From Geobacillus stearothermophilus ATCC 12980 (GTDB taxonomy: Bacteria; Bacillota; Bacilli; Bacillales; Anoxybacillaceae): a stretch of 64,000 nucleotides of DNA. Location of the stretch: positions 2,561,501 to 2,625,500 of the forward strand of contig NZ_CP128494.1 of assembly GCF_030369615.1 (NCBI RefSeq). The letters run 5' to 3'. The position numbers were made by a program, and so were the translations under genes. Position 1 is the first letter of the stretch; each line of letters opens with the position of its first letter. Below the pieces are notes generated by a model that was given only the letters and a program-made list of their open reading frames with translations, did not search any database and was not told the DNA's origin. Shown here in pieces: positions 47,089-56,556 of this stretch.

Positions 47089-47598
47089 TCAAATATATCC
47101 TTTTTCTTTCAGCGACAAATATCGTTCAGGGCAAACAATCAAATGGTCTAGCACATCGATGCCAATCACCCTTCCCGCCTCTACTAACCGTTTCGTTACC
47201 TCAATGTCCTCCCTCGACGGCTCGCAATGACCGCTGGGATGATTATGGGCTACGATGATGGAAGCCGAGTTGGAGAGAATGGCAGCCTTCATCACCTCCC
47301 TCGGATGCACGATACTAGCGTTCAGGCTTCCGACATGGCAAACGTTGATGGCAGTCGGCTGGTTTTTCGTGTCCAAGCAGACAACGACAAACTTCTCACG
47401 GTCGGCTTCCACAAGAAACGGCTTCAGCAGCTTGTACGCATCTTCCGGAGATTTGATTTGACGCTCCTTGTACAGCACGCTAGACTCCCGAACCAGCTTC
47501 AGGCTGACAATGTTGACGCGCTTCGCTGGCTGTTTGGCTGGCACCTCTCTTTCTAGCACCCCTAGCTGCTGGCAGTTGATGGTTTGATACTTGCTCAT
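47089..47598 (-). CDS. RadC-like JAB/MPN domain protein
   Basis: 169 residues with the JAMM metal-binding motif: H-N-H-P-S-G followed by S-R-E-D (about residues 117-130), and an upstream glutamate region. The N-terminal helix-hairpin-helix part of full-length chromosomal RadC is absent, giving the short form common on plasmids and genomic islands. The ATG at 47598 follows GGAGGGAAAA. The function of RadC-like proteins is unsettled; a DNA repair role has been questioned. First gene of a three-gene operon with two small unknown proteins. Confidence 0.85.
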   Translation of the reverse strand: MSKYQTINCQQLGVLEREVPAKQPAKRVNIVSLKLVRESSVLYKERQIKSPEDAYKLLKPFLVEADREKFVVVCLDTKNQPTAINVCHVGSLNASIVHPREVMKAAILSNSASIIVAHNHPSGHCEPSREDIEVTKRLVEAGRVIGIDVLDHLIVCPERYLSLKEKGYI

Positions 47599-47615
47599 CC
47601 TTTTCCCTCCTAAAA

Positions 47616-47655
47616 CAAAAATAGCCTCAATTCCCTGAAAGGAATTGAGGCTTTG
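47616..47655. terminator. Stem-loop upstream of the RadC-like gene
   Basis: GCCTCAATTCC pairs perfectly with GGAATTGAGGC; on the minus strand it is followed by TATTTTTG, so it can terminate S-layer read-through or act as a leader attenuator. Confidence 0.65.
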
Positions 47656-47707
47656 TGACTGTAGGTTCACAATCATAATATATATTTGAAATTATGTTTG
47701 GTACAGA

Positions 47708-47755
47708 TTAAAAAAAAGAAAAGCCCCGCAGAGATTTCTCTCCGCAGAGCTTTTC
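47708..47755 (-). terminator. S-layer gene terminator
   Basis: AAAAGCTCTGCGGAGAGA pairs with TCTCTGCGGGGCTTTT on the minus strand, followed by CTTTTTTTT. It lies 34 bases after the S-layer stop. Confidence 0.85.
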
Positions 47756-50700
47756 GACAATCTTCTAGGTTTATCAGGAAATCATCCATTACGATGCTGA
47801 TTTTGTACCAATTTGAATACCTGTAATAGTATAGTCTTTATAACCTACAACTTTACCGTTTTCATCAACTTCAATAATTGAGATATGTTGTCCGTCTTGC
47901 GCATCAACCTCTACTGTACCACTAGTTACTTCAGTACCATAAGTTGTTCGTACAGTAGTATCAGTATATGCAATACCTTTTACTGGAGCTGCTGCTGCAC
48001 TTGAACCAGCCGCTGCTGCATATAATTTATGACCATTTGCTAAATCAGAAACTGCTAACAGTGTTTTACCAGTAGTAACTTGGTTACCACCAGTTGGAGT
48101 AACTGTTGCAGTGAAACCTGTTTTATCAGCTGCAACACTTAAATCAGCTGCTTCAACTGTAAATGTTTTGTAGCCAACAACTCTATCACTGCTATCTACT
48201 TCAATAACAGTAATAATTTGGCCAGCATTTGCAGCAACTTCTGTTGTACCTACAGTGATTTCATTTGCAAATTTAGTTGAATTACGTGTAGTTCCAACAG
48301 CTGGCGCAGGTACTGCTGAATCGTCTACAGCATAATATAATTTGTGACCAGATTTGATTTTATCTGTTGCAGTAAATTTAGTTTTACCTACACCAGTTAC
48401 ACCTGGCACTAAGTCTAGACCAGTTACAGTCACACCATCTTGAGTTGCAGCAGGAGCTTTAACTGTGATTGCGATTGGAGCAATCTTAGAATCTTCATTA
48501 AACACTAGTGTTAATGTTACTGTACCTGCTTTCTTAACAGCTAATCCAGAAATGCTAGCATCATCTTTTAAGTTATCAACATTAGATACAGAACCAATTA
48601 CAGATGTGTCGCTGCTTACGATGCCGCTTAATACAGATTTAAGAGCTTGTAATTTTTCATTAGTGTTAGGAGTTGCAGCAGAGTCAACCATTGGATTACC
48701 GTTTTGGTCTTTGATATCTAAGTTAGCTAGTAACTTAGCTAAAGCATCACCATTATCAGCAGCATCAAGCTCAATAAGGTCTGCTTTCTTAGTTACTACA
48801 GTAGCTTTTAATGTAGTATCGATGACTTCAACATCTACAGTACCTAGAGTGACAGTTCCAAGCTTAACTGTTAAAGTTTCTTTACCTACTTTTTTGCTAC
48901 CGTTGTCAGTGATTACGTATACAGTATCACCATTTGCAGTAGATTTACTTGCATTAACGATTACACCATTTGTATCAGTTGCTTCACTTGTAATAGTTAC
49001 ATCGTTAGTGATGTCGCCAACAATATTTCCGTTAGCATCTACAGCATAAACTTTTAATTGAACATCGTTGTTAGCTGGACTTTCAGTTGCGCTCTTGTCG
49101 ATTTTACCATCGTCAAGAACTTTAATTTGGTAGTTAGCTACTGGTCCGCCAGCAACTACATTTACAGGTACTTTAACTTCTTTAGTACCACTCTTAATTG
49201 TGATAGTAGTAGAACCTTCAGCAACACCGTTCACAGTTACAGTGTACTCACTTTGACCAATGCCAGAGTTAGATACAGAAACTGTAGCTGTTTCAGTTTT
49301 GTCAGAAGTTACGTTTACATTACCAGTGAATTTGTTACCGTATTGGTCTTTTAATGTTACTTTGAATGTAGCTTTTTGACCTTTAGCAACGGATACACCT
49401 GTGCTGTCGACTGCAATTGTTTCTAATACTGGGTTAGCTTTAACAGTCACAGGGATTGTCTTAGTAACCTCACCATATTTAACCTTAACCAGTGCAGTAC
49501 CTGGAACGATTGGAGTTACGCTACCATCAGGAGCAACTACTAACACTTCAGGATTTAGAGATTCAAATGTATAGTCAGTTCCAGCTACTTTTCCAGTTAA
49601 TTCATTACCATATTGGTCTTTGAACTTAGCTGTTAATGTTAAAGTACCGCTAGAGATTTGGTTACCATCTTTATCAAATGCGTTACCATTTGCGTAAAGA
49701 GTTACAACCTCTTTGTTGTCCTTAGTTAATTTTAATTCACTAACTTCTGCAGCTTTTTCATCCTCAACTGCAAGGATTACGTTACCAGTTGTAACATTTG
49801 TGCCTTTTACAGTAGCGTTAACAATAACTGACTTCTTACCAGTAGTATTGATGAATTTACCTTGAGTTAATTTTTCACTTGAAGTGAATTCTAACTCGAA
49901 GCCAGATTTAATTACGTTACCAGCAGCATCCTTAACAGTTACGTATTTAGTCAAATCAACTGCACTATCTTCAGGTAACTTATTGAAGTTGAATGTAATA
50001 GAAGCTGGTACTGGCTTGTTGTAAGTGAATTCGTTTGTGCTAGTTTCAAATTCTTTACCAGCTGTATCTTTTAAACCAGATGTTACAACAGTGTAAGTTT
50101 TACCGTCTACTAATGTATCATAAAGAGTTACAGTAGCAGTTAATCCACTCTCAGATACTTCAACAGACTTAGGATAAAGTTTAGTTTCAGTACCTTTTAA
50201 AGTAATAGAGAAGTTTTTAGGAATTGCTGTTGCTTTGTCTACAGGCTTAGTAAATGTAACTTTGAAGCTTGTAGAGTCAATCGCACTTACACTCTCAACC
50301 TTCGGCGTCAATGCTGCTTCATACGCCGCCTTGGCGTCTTGTGCTGCTTTTTGCAGTTCGGCTTTGAACGCATCGGTTACTTTCGATACGTATTGGTTGA
50401 CTTGGTCAAGCGCGGCTTTCGCTTTGTCCAAGTTGCCGGCTTTGACAGCGTCTTGCGCTTCACGCGCTTTCATGGCAACGGTGATGTCGTAGATCAATCT
50501 GTCGCGCAATGCTTGAGCATCGGCTTTGAACGTCGAACGGAGGAGTTCGCGCGTCGATTGGCCGTAGACGCGGTCGAGAATGACCGTGCGCGTTTTGAGC
50601 TCGTACGAAATTTTGTGGTAGAGCTCTTCTGCTTTTTTCAGATCTTTCGCATCGACGGCTGCTTTGAGTTCTTGGCGCATTTTGTCTAATTTTGTCGCAT

Positions 50701-50897
50701 AGTTGTAAGCGTCGATGTACGTAGCCACGCGCGCTTCGCCCGATTTCGGGTTGGCTTTGAATACATACGTTTCGTATATAGCTTGCAAATCAGCCAAATA
50801 CGCGTCTTTTTTCGCGCCGCCGGCTTTGTTCACGACAGCAACCGCGTTTGCATACGCTTGTTTTGCTTTGTTGTAGGCGGCATATACATCTTTAATG

Positions 50898-52510
50898 GTA
50901 ACTATTCACCCCAGTGCTAGTGTATAAAAAAGCCCAGCACAAATAGGGCATTTCGGTCATAGAAAATGCCCTAGGTAGCGGAAAGAACTCGATCGATCGT
51001 TTCGCCTGCCAACAGAAGACATAACGAATCCCACACGTTTTTTTCGTGTTTCGTCAGTGTGGAAACGATGCTTCTTGCGATGCAAAACGACTGCGCGAAT
51101 GTTTCTTCGCGAAATGTACCCGAAATGTTCTCTTTGACTTTAACCATGCGAAGATCGCGTTCGGCTTGGTTGTTGTCAAAGGGAACATGTACTTCACGTA
51201 AGAAACGCAGCGCTTCTTCCTTTCGTTTTTGAAGGCGTCGAACAAAAGCGAGTGCTTTTTTCGGAAGAGGCGTCATCGTTTCTAATCGGTGTTGTGCTCT
51301 TTCTAGGATGCGATCATACACTCGTTCCCACCGTCTCGCTTCTTCTTCGGAAAGTGCACCGTGATGGGCTTCGACGGCTTGCTTGGCGGCTAACAGAAAC
51401 GTGGTCATGCGCATCGCCCACGTATGCCCCTGTTCGATGAATCCTTTTAACTCACGCAAATGGTGGGCATGACAAAGGGCATGGGTGGCATGTGTGTATT
51501 TCGGATACGTACCGAACGCATCGTGCATCATCGTCCCTTCATATCGGGGAAGAATCCCGATCTCATCGGTCGCTTTTTTTCCACGAGAAGCGTGAGGAGC
51601 CAAGTATGTATATCTCGATGTACACGCGACATGCACCCATGCGAGTTTCCCATTGATGCGCAAACTCGTTTCATCGACATGCAGGATGTTGGATTCAAGT
51701 AAGGCGTCTTCGATGATGTCCATATTTGATTCCAGCGCTTCGCGTCCTCGTTTCACCATATTGGCAAGGGTTCCTGTACTAATCGAGTGTTGATATAACG
51801 CTTCGATTGTATCACTTAAACGCTTGTACGGGATCAATTGGATATGATGTAAATAAACAACGAGCGCCGTGAGCCGTGGACCGTATTGCACATGATTCGT
51901 GACATGGGATGGGAATTCGGCTTGTTGCACGCATCGACAATGTGGACACGATTTCACTTCACGTTCATGTTGTGTCACCTCGATCGCCACAGGAGGGACA
52001 TCAAACACTTGACGGATATCGACTTTGAACGGTTTGACTTCACGCAAAGAAGCTCCACATCCTTGACACGTATGCACACGGTGGACGACACGATGATGTG
52101 GATGTTCCACTTGACGGAGCGTCTTCCCCTCATGTCCCTCTTGCCCACCAGGCTTTTTGCCAGACGGCTCGCGGGAGGAACGCTTTTTCTCAAAACGGTC
52201 AGAAGATGGGGGCAAATGGCTATTGGAGCTGTTTTTTTTCGTGCGTGCTTCCAGCTCTTGAACACGGTACTTCAGTTGTTCATTTTCTTTGCGTAGCTGT
52301 TTGTTTTCGTGACGCAAATGTTCATTTTCTTGAATGAGTTGATGAATGAGCTGTTTTTGTTGTTGAACTTTGCCGATTAAGCTCTCAACTGTAAATACAG
52401 CTTGTTGTACCGTCAACATGCGATTCACCTCCTTGTCTATCAATATTCACATCATAGACAAGGAAAGAAGAAAATATTCAGCTCACTTTATGATGTGGCT
52501 GAATAGTTAC
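50898..52510 (-). mobile_element. IS66-family element, ISBst12-like, copy 2 (in the S-layer gene)
   Basis: 1613 bp with the inverted ends GTAACTATTCACCCC and GTAACTATTCAGCC, flanked by CTTTAATG at 50890-50897 and 52511-52518. Orientation is the same as that of the S-layer gene. The size, 8-bp duplication and 482-residue transposase agree with what I recall of ISBst12, an element first found switching off an S-layer gene in this species. Confidence 0.95.
50971..52419 (-). CDS. IS66-family transposase (copy 2, intact)
   Basis: 482 residues from the ATG at 52419, five bases after GGAGGTGA; an upstream TTG eight codons earlier is less likely. Coiled coil at about 15-65, a basic Ser/Gly-rich stretch, a zinc-binding region with C-Q-G-C-G and C-P-H-C-R-C (about 110-165), then the IS66 catalytic domain with H-V-D-E-T, A-H-H-L-R-E-L and N-N-Q-A-E-R-D-L-R (the aspartates and glutamate forming the DDE-type site). 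The eight-A tract that is nine in copy 1 is intact here. It is therefore the source that could mobilise both copies. Confidence 0.95.
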   Translation of the reverse strand: MLTVQQAVFTVESLIGKVQQQKQLIHQLIQENEHLRHENKQLRKENEQLKYRVQELEARTKKNSSNSHLPPSSDRFEKKRSSREPSGKKPGGQEGHEGKTLRQVEHPHHRVVHRVHTCQGCGASLREVKPFKVDIRQVFDVPPVAIEVTQHEREVKSCPHCRCVQQAEFPSHVTNHVQYGPRLTALVVYLHHIQLIPYKRLSDTIEALYQHSISTGTLANMVKRGREALESNMDIIEDALLESNILHVDETSLRINGKLAWVHVACTSRYTYLAPHASRGKKATDEIGILPRYEGTMMHDAFGTYPKYTHATHALCHAHHLRELKGFIEQGHTWAMRMTTFLLAAKQAVEAHHGALSEEEARRWERVYDRILERAQHRLETMTPLPKKALAFVRRLQKRKEEALRFLREVHVPFDNNQAERDLRMVKVKENISGTFREETFAQSFCIARSIVSTLTKHEKNVWDSLCLLLAGETIDRVLSAT

Positions 52511-52709
52511 CTTTAATGTCCGGGAATTGGCCCGTTTCCGTTACCGTATGGCTGTACGTATAGTATGCTTCTTTCATTTGCGCTTTCGCTTGGCTGACGA
52601 CCGTCGCCACGTCCGTTGCTGCTTGGGAAGCATGCGGGTTGGCTGCGACGAAAGCGCTCGCTGCTACAGCGCTGGCTGTGGCGAGTTTGACTGCTTTCTT
52701 TTTGTCCAT

Positions 52710-53041
52710 AAAGCCTAAAATCCCCCTTCGTTTTTATGAAACTTTAAGACAATGATCCTAAACGGCTGCCGTTTAGTAGATTCATTGCCTAAAAGGTGCT
52801 AACATGAACCAAGATCATCCTGTGTGTCCAGATGATAGACTTATTAGCAAGGCTATCATTCAGTGCTAGCACTTTCACATCATTCCTTAATGTTCTACGT
52901 CTTCTATAATAATACATTTTTTTTCTAAATTCTAGCCCTAAATACAAATTTTTTAGAGAATATGCCATTGAAATTATTTCCATCGATGGCGACATTGATA
53001 TGAATATGCCTGTAACAGAAATTTAGAACAATATTTTGGCA
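52710..53041 (-). promoter_or_regulatory. Long upstream/leader region of the S-layer gene
   Basis: No gene seen. On the minus strand it holds a perfect hairpin CTAAACGG-CTG-CCGTTTAG (52762-52780) with further pairing outside, a 12-bp palindrome AGTGCTAGCACT (52862-52873), and an AT-rich promoter-like stretch with TATTAT near 52905. GGGGG stands 13 bases before the ATG, an unusually long spacing. A long structured leader that stabilises the message is common for S-layer genes. Confidence 0.55.
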
Positions 53042-53090
53042 GTTTGATGGTTTTGGTTGGCAAACATTTTGTGCAAAAACATCAATCGTT
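53042..53090 (-). terminator. Probable terminator of the 259-residue surface protein gene
   Basis: TTGATGTTTTT pairs with AAAACCATCAA with one mismatch, overlapping the end of the gene at 53082. Confidence 0.5.
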
Positions 53091-53861
53091 TTTCTTCACC
53101 GTGACGTCCATCGGTTGGCCAAGCGTCATTTTGACGACGTCATAGCGGTCATTCAAGTACAAATCGAGAAAGCGGAACTGTCCTGCGAATTGTTCCGGAC
53201 TGTTCGTGATGGAAAATTGCAGCTGCATTGCGTAATCGCCGCTGTTGGCGAGCTGTTCGGCGATTTTTTCGATCTCTTCCTTCGGCACGTTGTACGCTTT
53301 TAAGTAAGAGATCGAGTCGGCGATCGCTTCGGCGTTGTCGTTGAAGAAAATGGAGAGCGTCACCGTTGCGCCGTCGATGCGGCCTTCAAGCGGCAATGAC
53401 ATATTTTGGCCGTATAAGTACCAGCCGAACAGACGATTTCCTTTTTGCCGCTCAATGACGAACGGAACGGATTCATTTCCTGCCTGAAGAATGTATTGCC
53501 CTTTCAATGAGCGGGCGACAAGGGCGAGAAGTTCGTCTTTTGTGAACGGCACGTATTGGATGGCGGCCCCTTGTTTGGCATACAGTCCGCCGCCGAGGCT
53601 GTAATAGACGGCGCCGCCTGCCCGTTTTTGGCTGTAGACGCGATACTCGCGCCCTTGTTTCGCCGTCATGGCGGTCTGCCATGCCGCTCCGTTCAGGCGG
53701 TATAGAGGCGTGTCGCGCAAAATGACGACTTTGCCGATCATGCCTTGTTTCCATTGGACTTGCCCCCATTGGACGGCGGCGTCAACTGTTTGTCCATTTC
53801 CTCCGAGGGCGATGGCGGCGGCGAGGCAGATGGCGGCTGCCATTTGGGATGCATGTTTCAT
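53082..53861 (-). CDS. Exported protein with divergent shared surface domain
   Basis: Exported 259-residue protein. Signal peptide (about 1-28), then the most divergent member of the recurring surface domain (about 30-115: V-Q-W-G-Q-V-Q-W-K-Q-G-M-I-G-K-V, Y-R-V-Y-S, Y-S-L-G-G-G-L-Y), then about 140 residues of alpha/beta sequence without known family. GGAGG nine bases before the ATG at 53861 decides the start; an ATG at 53888 lacks a site. It lies 45 bases after an NlpC/P60 endopeptidase gene, probably in one operon, and just before the S-layer gene on the same strand. Confidence 0.75.
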   Translation of the reverse strand: MKHASQMAAAICLAAAIALGGNGQTVDAAVQWGQVQWKQGMIGKVVILRDTPLYRLNGAAWQTAMTAKQGREYRVYSQKRAGGAVYYSLGGGLYAKQGAAIQYVPFTKDELLALVARSLKGQYILQAGNESVPFVIERQKGNRLFGWYLYGQNMSLPLEGRIDGATVTLSIFFNDNAEAIADSISYLKAYNVPKEEIEKIAEQLANSGDYAMQLQFSITNSPEQFAGQFRFLDLYLNDRYDVVKMTLGQPMDVTVKKND

Positions 53862-53906
53862 CTTCGTTTTCCTCCTCATTTTGGTCATCGTTGTCGTTCC
53901 AGCATG

Positions 53907-55259
53907 CTAAAAGAACCGCTTCGCCCCCAAGTACCGCTGTTTCCAATACGGTTGGTCGAGGCGGCTCGTCGTCACGCCGGTCGAAGCGCCGCTATGGATG
54001 AACTGGCCGTTGCCGATATAGATGCCGGCGTGCGATGGGCCGTTGGTGGTCGTGGCGAAAAAGACGATGTCGCCGACTTCCGGGGCGGAAACCGATGCGC
54101 CTGCATTCCACATCAAGGCGACGGTGCGCGGGATGGGGACGCCTTGTTGCTGGAACAGGTAGAAAATGAAGCCGCTGCAGTCAAATCCCTCTTCCGGCGC
54201 ATCGCCGCCCCAAACGTATGGGGTTCCGAGCAGCTCAGCCGCATCGGCGACGAGTTCGATGACGTCCAGCTTCGCCGCAGGGGCTTGTCCGATCAGGCGC
54301 TCGTATGTTTCGCCGTCAACAATGCCGGTTGCGGGGAGTTGGGCCGCTTGTTGGAAACGACGGACGGCATCGGCGGTGGCGGTTCCATAGTAGCCGGTGA
54401 TGTCCGTCCAGAAGTAGCCGAGCTCTTTGAGCTTCGTCTGAATGCGCTTGACGTCGTCGCCGAGCGCGCCGATTGAGAGGCGAACCGCCAGGCGCTCGCG
54501 CTCGATCGGTGCAGGGGAGGTCGTTTTCGCTTTTACTGCGCTCGCGAGGCGGGCAACGGTTTGGTTGTCGACCGCGCCGGTCACTGGCAGGCCGTTGTCG
54601 CGTTGAAAGCGGCGGATGGCGTCGGCGGTCAGCACCCCATAGTAGCCGGTGATGTCCGAATAGGTAAAGTAGCCGAGTTGTTTAAGCTGCTGCTGCAGCT
54701 TGCGGACGTCGTCGCCGCGCGAACCGATCGTCAGCGCGTCAGATAACGTGGCCGGCTGACTTGTTGCTTTTTGCTTCAGCCGCTCAAGCGTCGCCCGGTC
54801 CGCCCGCCCGGTGGCGGGAAGCCCGTTCGCCCGTTGAAACTGCTTCACGGCATCGGCCGTCACCGCGCCATAGTAGCCGGTGATTTGCGGATAGCGAAAA
54901 TAGCCGAGCTGTTTCAGCCGGCGTTGCAAATCACTGACGGCCGCACCGCGGGAACCGATGGCGAGCGTGTCGTTTGACGCAGGCTTTTTCAGCTTCGCGT
55001 AGGTGGCGTCATCGACGATGCCGGTCGCCGGCAAGTTCATCGCCCGTTGGAACGCCTTGACCGCTTTTTCGGTGATGGCGCCAAAGTAGCCGGTCGCTTG
55101 CGGATACGTGAAAAAGCCTTTTTCTTTCAAGCGCTGCTGGAGCTGTTTGATTTCAGGGGAACTCATGCCTTTTTTCCATTCCGCCGCCTGGCTGTCATCC
55201 GGGGCAAGAAAAAAGGACGAAACCATGGCAGCGGCAAAGAAGGCGTGATTCGGTTTCAC
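53907..55259 (-). CDS. NlpC/P60 endopeptidase with four peptidoglycan-binding domains
   Basis: Exported D,L-endopeptidase cutting stem peptides of peptidoglycan; 450 residues. Signal peptide (about 1-25), then four PG_binding_1 repeats (about 28-95, 98-165, 175-240, 262-325), each with L-K-x-L-G-Y-F-x-Y and D-A-V-x-x-F-Q-R-A-x-x-L-P-x-T-G, then the NlpC/P60 domain (about 335-450) with catalytic F-D-C-S-G-F, S-H-A-G-I-Y-I and F-I-H-S-G. The start is GTG, eight bases after GAGAGG. The four repeats should hold it tightly to the wall; the gene after it encodes a shared-domain surface protein. Confidence 0.93.
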   Translation of the reverse strand: MKPNHAFFAAAMVSSFFLAPDDSQAAEWKKGMSSPEIKQLQQRLKEKGFFTYPQATGYFGAITEKAVKAFQRAMNLPATGIVDDATYAKLKKPASNDTLAIGSRGAAVSDLQRRLKQLGYFRYPQITGYYGAVTADAVKQFQRANGLPATGRADRATLERLKQKATSQPATLSDALTIGSRGDDVRKLQQQLKQLGYFTYSDITGYYGVLTADAIRRFQRDNGLPVTGAVDNQTVARLASAVKAKTTSPAPIERERLAVRLSIGALGDDVKRIQTKLKELGYFWTDITGYYGTATADAVRRFQQAAQLPATGIVDGETYERLIGQAPAAKLDVIELVADAAELLGTPYVWGGDAPEEGFDCSGFIFYLFQQQGVPIPRTVALMWNAGASVSAPEVGDIVFFATTTNGPSHAGIYIGNGQFIHSGASTGVTTSRLDQPYWKQRYLGAKRFF

Positions 55260-55413
55260 GGATGCGTCCTCTCCCTTCGCCGCCCCTTCCGTTTGTTGTC
55301 GTCTTGTCCTGAGTGGATGTTCAAGATGAGGCGCGGCAATGTTCTATATTTTCAGTATATCGTATGAAAGCCATGAAAGGAAATGCTTTTTTCCATTGGG
55401 AGAAGAAAGAAGA

Positions 55414-55947
55414 TCATGAACCGGAATGGGGTGTTCCCCGTTTCGGACGCGACAGATTGGCGAACAAGTGCGATACATGCCGGTCATCGACAAGGTAAAT
55501 CGACTGCAGCACTTCATAAATGAGCTGTTTTTCCATCTCCAGCCATTCATCTGCGCGGATCGGGATGTATTTTTGCCTCGGTTCGTTCCATTCATAAAGG
55601 GCGACGGTAAACTTTTTTTGGCGAAGATCGAGCTTGACGATAAACATGTAAAGCTGGCTCGTGCATTTAAATACAAAATAGAGCTGGGCTTCCTTTGAGC
55701 AGGTGATCGTGCGGAACAGCGCCTCGCCTTCCGATGCAAAACGCATCCGTCCACCTTCGTTTTTCAGCGAGCGCAGCGAATCAGTGAAACTGGCCGGGGC
55801 GATCGTTTTCAGCCGCACGGAAAACGGATTTTTCATTTCCTTAATATAGATATGGTACATTTTTTGGGCGTGCTTCTCCCCGTTTCGTTCACAAATGACA
55901 AAATCGGCAAGATAGATGTTCACCTTGACCCCCTCTTTTTGGTTCAT
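55414..55947 (-). CDS. Cytoplasmic protein, unknown
   Basis: 177 residues, no signal peptide, no recognised domain. Mixed alpha/beta sequence with a long basic segment (L-D-L-R-Q-K-K-F-T-V-A-L-Y-E-W-N) and an acidic amphipathic helix before the end. The ATG at 55947 has only a weak GGGA upstream; a GTG at 55923 follows GAGGGGG and is a good alternative, starting V-N-I-Y-L-A-D-F-V-I-C. It stands alone, about 155 bases upstream of the endopeptidase gene on the same strand, and divergent from an XRE regulator. Confidence 0.6.
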   Translation of the reverse strand: MNQKEGVKVNIYLADFVICERNGEKHAQKMYHIYIKEMKNPFSVRLKTIAPASFTDSLRSLKNEGGRMRFASEGEALFRTITCSKEAQLYFVFKCTSQLYMFIVKLDLRQKKFTVALYEWNEPRQKYIPIRADEWLEMEKQLIYEVLQSIYLVDDRHVSHLFANLSRPKRGTPHSGS

Positions 55948-56081
55948 AATTTCCCATTTTTAACTAATTGTACTATGTCCTTCCTGGGCAAAAAAAGAGG
56001 CCGAACGACGAAATCACGGACAAATCCGTTCTGATTTAGAAACAAAGAGAGAAATGGGCGAAAAAGGAACAATCATTGGCT

Positions 56082-56123
56082 CCACGCTTTTCTATCTTTA
56101 AATAGTAATGATGAAAAGCGTGG
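56082..56123. promoter_or_regulatory. Inverted-repeat operator upstream of XRE gene
   Basis: CCACGCTTTT at 56082-56091 is matched by AAAAGCGTGG at 56114-56123. The repeat ends nine bases before the ATG at 56133, a position suited to autoregulation. Confidence 0.6.
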
Positions 56124-56132
56124 TGACGAACG

Positions 56133-56543
56133 ATGACAAACTTGGGGGAGACGCTCAAACAACTGCGAAAACAACGGCGCTGGACACAGGAACAGCTGGC
56201 CGAGCAGCTGAACGTGTCCCGCTCGCAAATCAGCAAATGGGAAAACGGCAGCCTGCTTCCTGACATTCAATCGCTCGAAAAGCTATGCCATTTGTTTAAC
56301 GTCAGCGCTGATTTTTTACTCGGCAGCGAACTCGGACAGCGGGAAGTGCTGCGGGAAGTGAAGCGGCTGTATGGGGAAACGGAAATGGGTGAAAAGACGC
56401 TCGCTGTCGTCGATTATGTGCTGCGAAACCGCGAGATCAGCGACGCGGTGTACACGTTGGCGAAATTGCCGGAGAAAAAACGAAAACATGTCGAAACGAT
56501 GCTGATCACGATCATTAAAGAGTGCGCCGAAGCCCTCGGCTGA
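56133..56543 (+). CDS. XRE-family transcriptional regulator
   Basis: 136-residue DNA-binding protein. HTH_3 domain at about 5-60: L-K-Q-L-R-K-Q-R-R-W-T-Q-E-Q-L-A-E-Q-L-N-V-S-R-S-Q-I-S-K-W-E-N-G is written across the recognition helix. The C-terminal half is helical and may serve dimerisation or ligand sensing. Weak ribosome site (GGTGA). An inverted repeat just before the start suggests self-control. No neighbouring gene on the same strand hints at its targets. Confidence 0.85.
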   Translation: MTNLGETLKQLRKQRRWTQEQLAEQLNVSRSQISKWENGSLLPDIQSLEKLCHLFNVSADFLLGSELGQREVLREVKRLYGETEMGEKTLAVVDYVLRNREISDAVYTLAKLPEKKRKHVETMLITIIKECAEALG

Positions 56544-56556
56544 CTCCCGCCCTTCG

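Larger units (their letters stand above)
47789..52709 (-). pseudogene. S-layer protein gene of the SbsC/SgsE type, interrupted by IS66 element
   Basis: Removing the element (50898-52510) and one copy of the 8-bp duplication gives one frame of 1099 residues. It has a signal peptide (about 1-30, M-D-K-K-K-A-V-K-L-A-T), an N-terminal helical domain (about 31-270) nearly the same as that of SbsC, which binds the secondary cell wall polymer, and a long beta-rich part with Ig/cadherin-like repeats. No SLH domains are present. Codon use changes sharply at about 50290: the N-terminal part is GC-rich, the rest AT-rich with Thr/Val/Lys codons ending in A or T. The last 200 residues hold a tandem repeat ending V-V-G-Y-K. 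As it stands, translation stops after about 70 residues. Confidence 0.93.

Noticed and set aside
47789..52709. SLH domains in the S-layer protein
   Set aside because: No SLH-type motif is present; the N-terminus is of the SbsC helical type, in keeping with the lack of csaB in the SCWP operon.
52789..52995. Small protein gene upstream of the S-layer gene on the minus strand
   Set aside because: The frame has no ribosome site, no domain, and lies over the hairpin-rich leader; probably chance.
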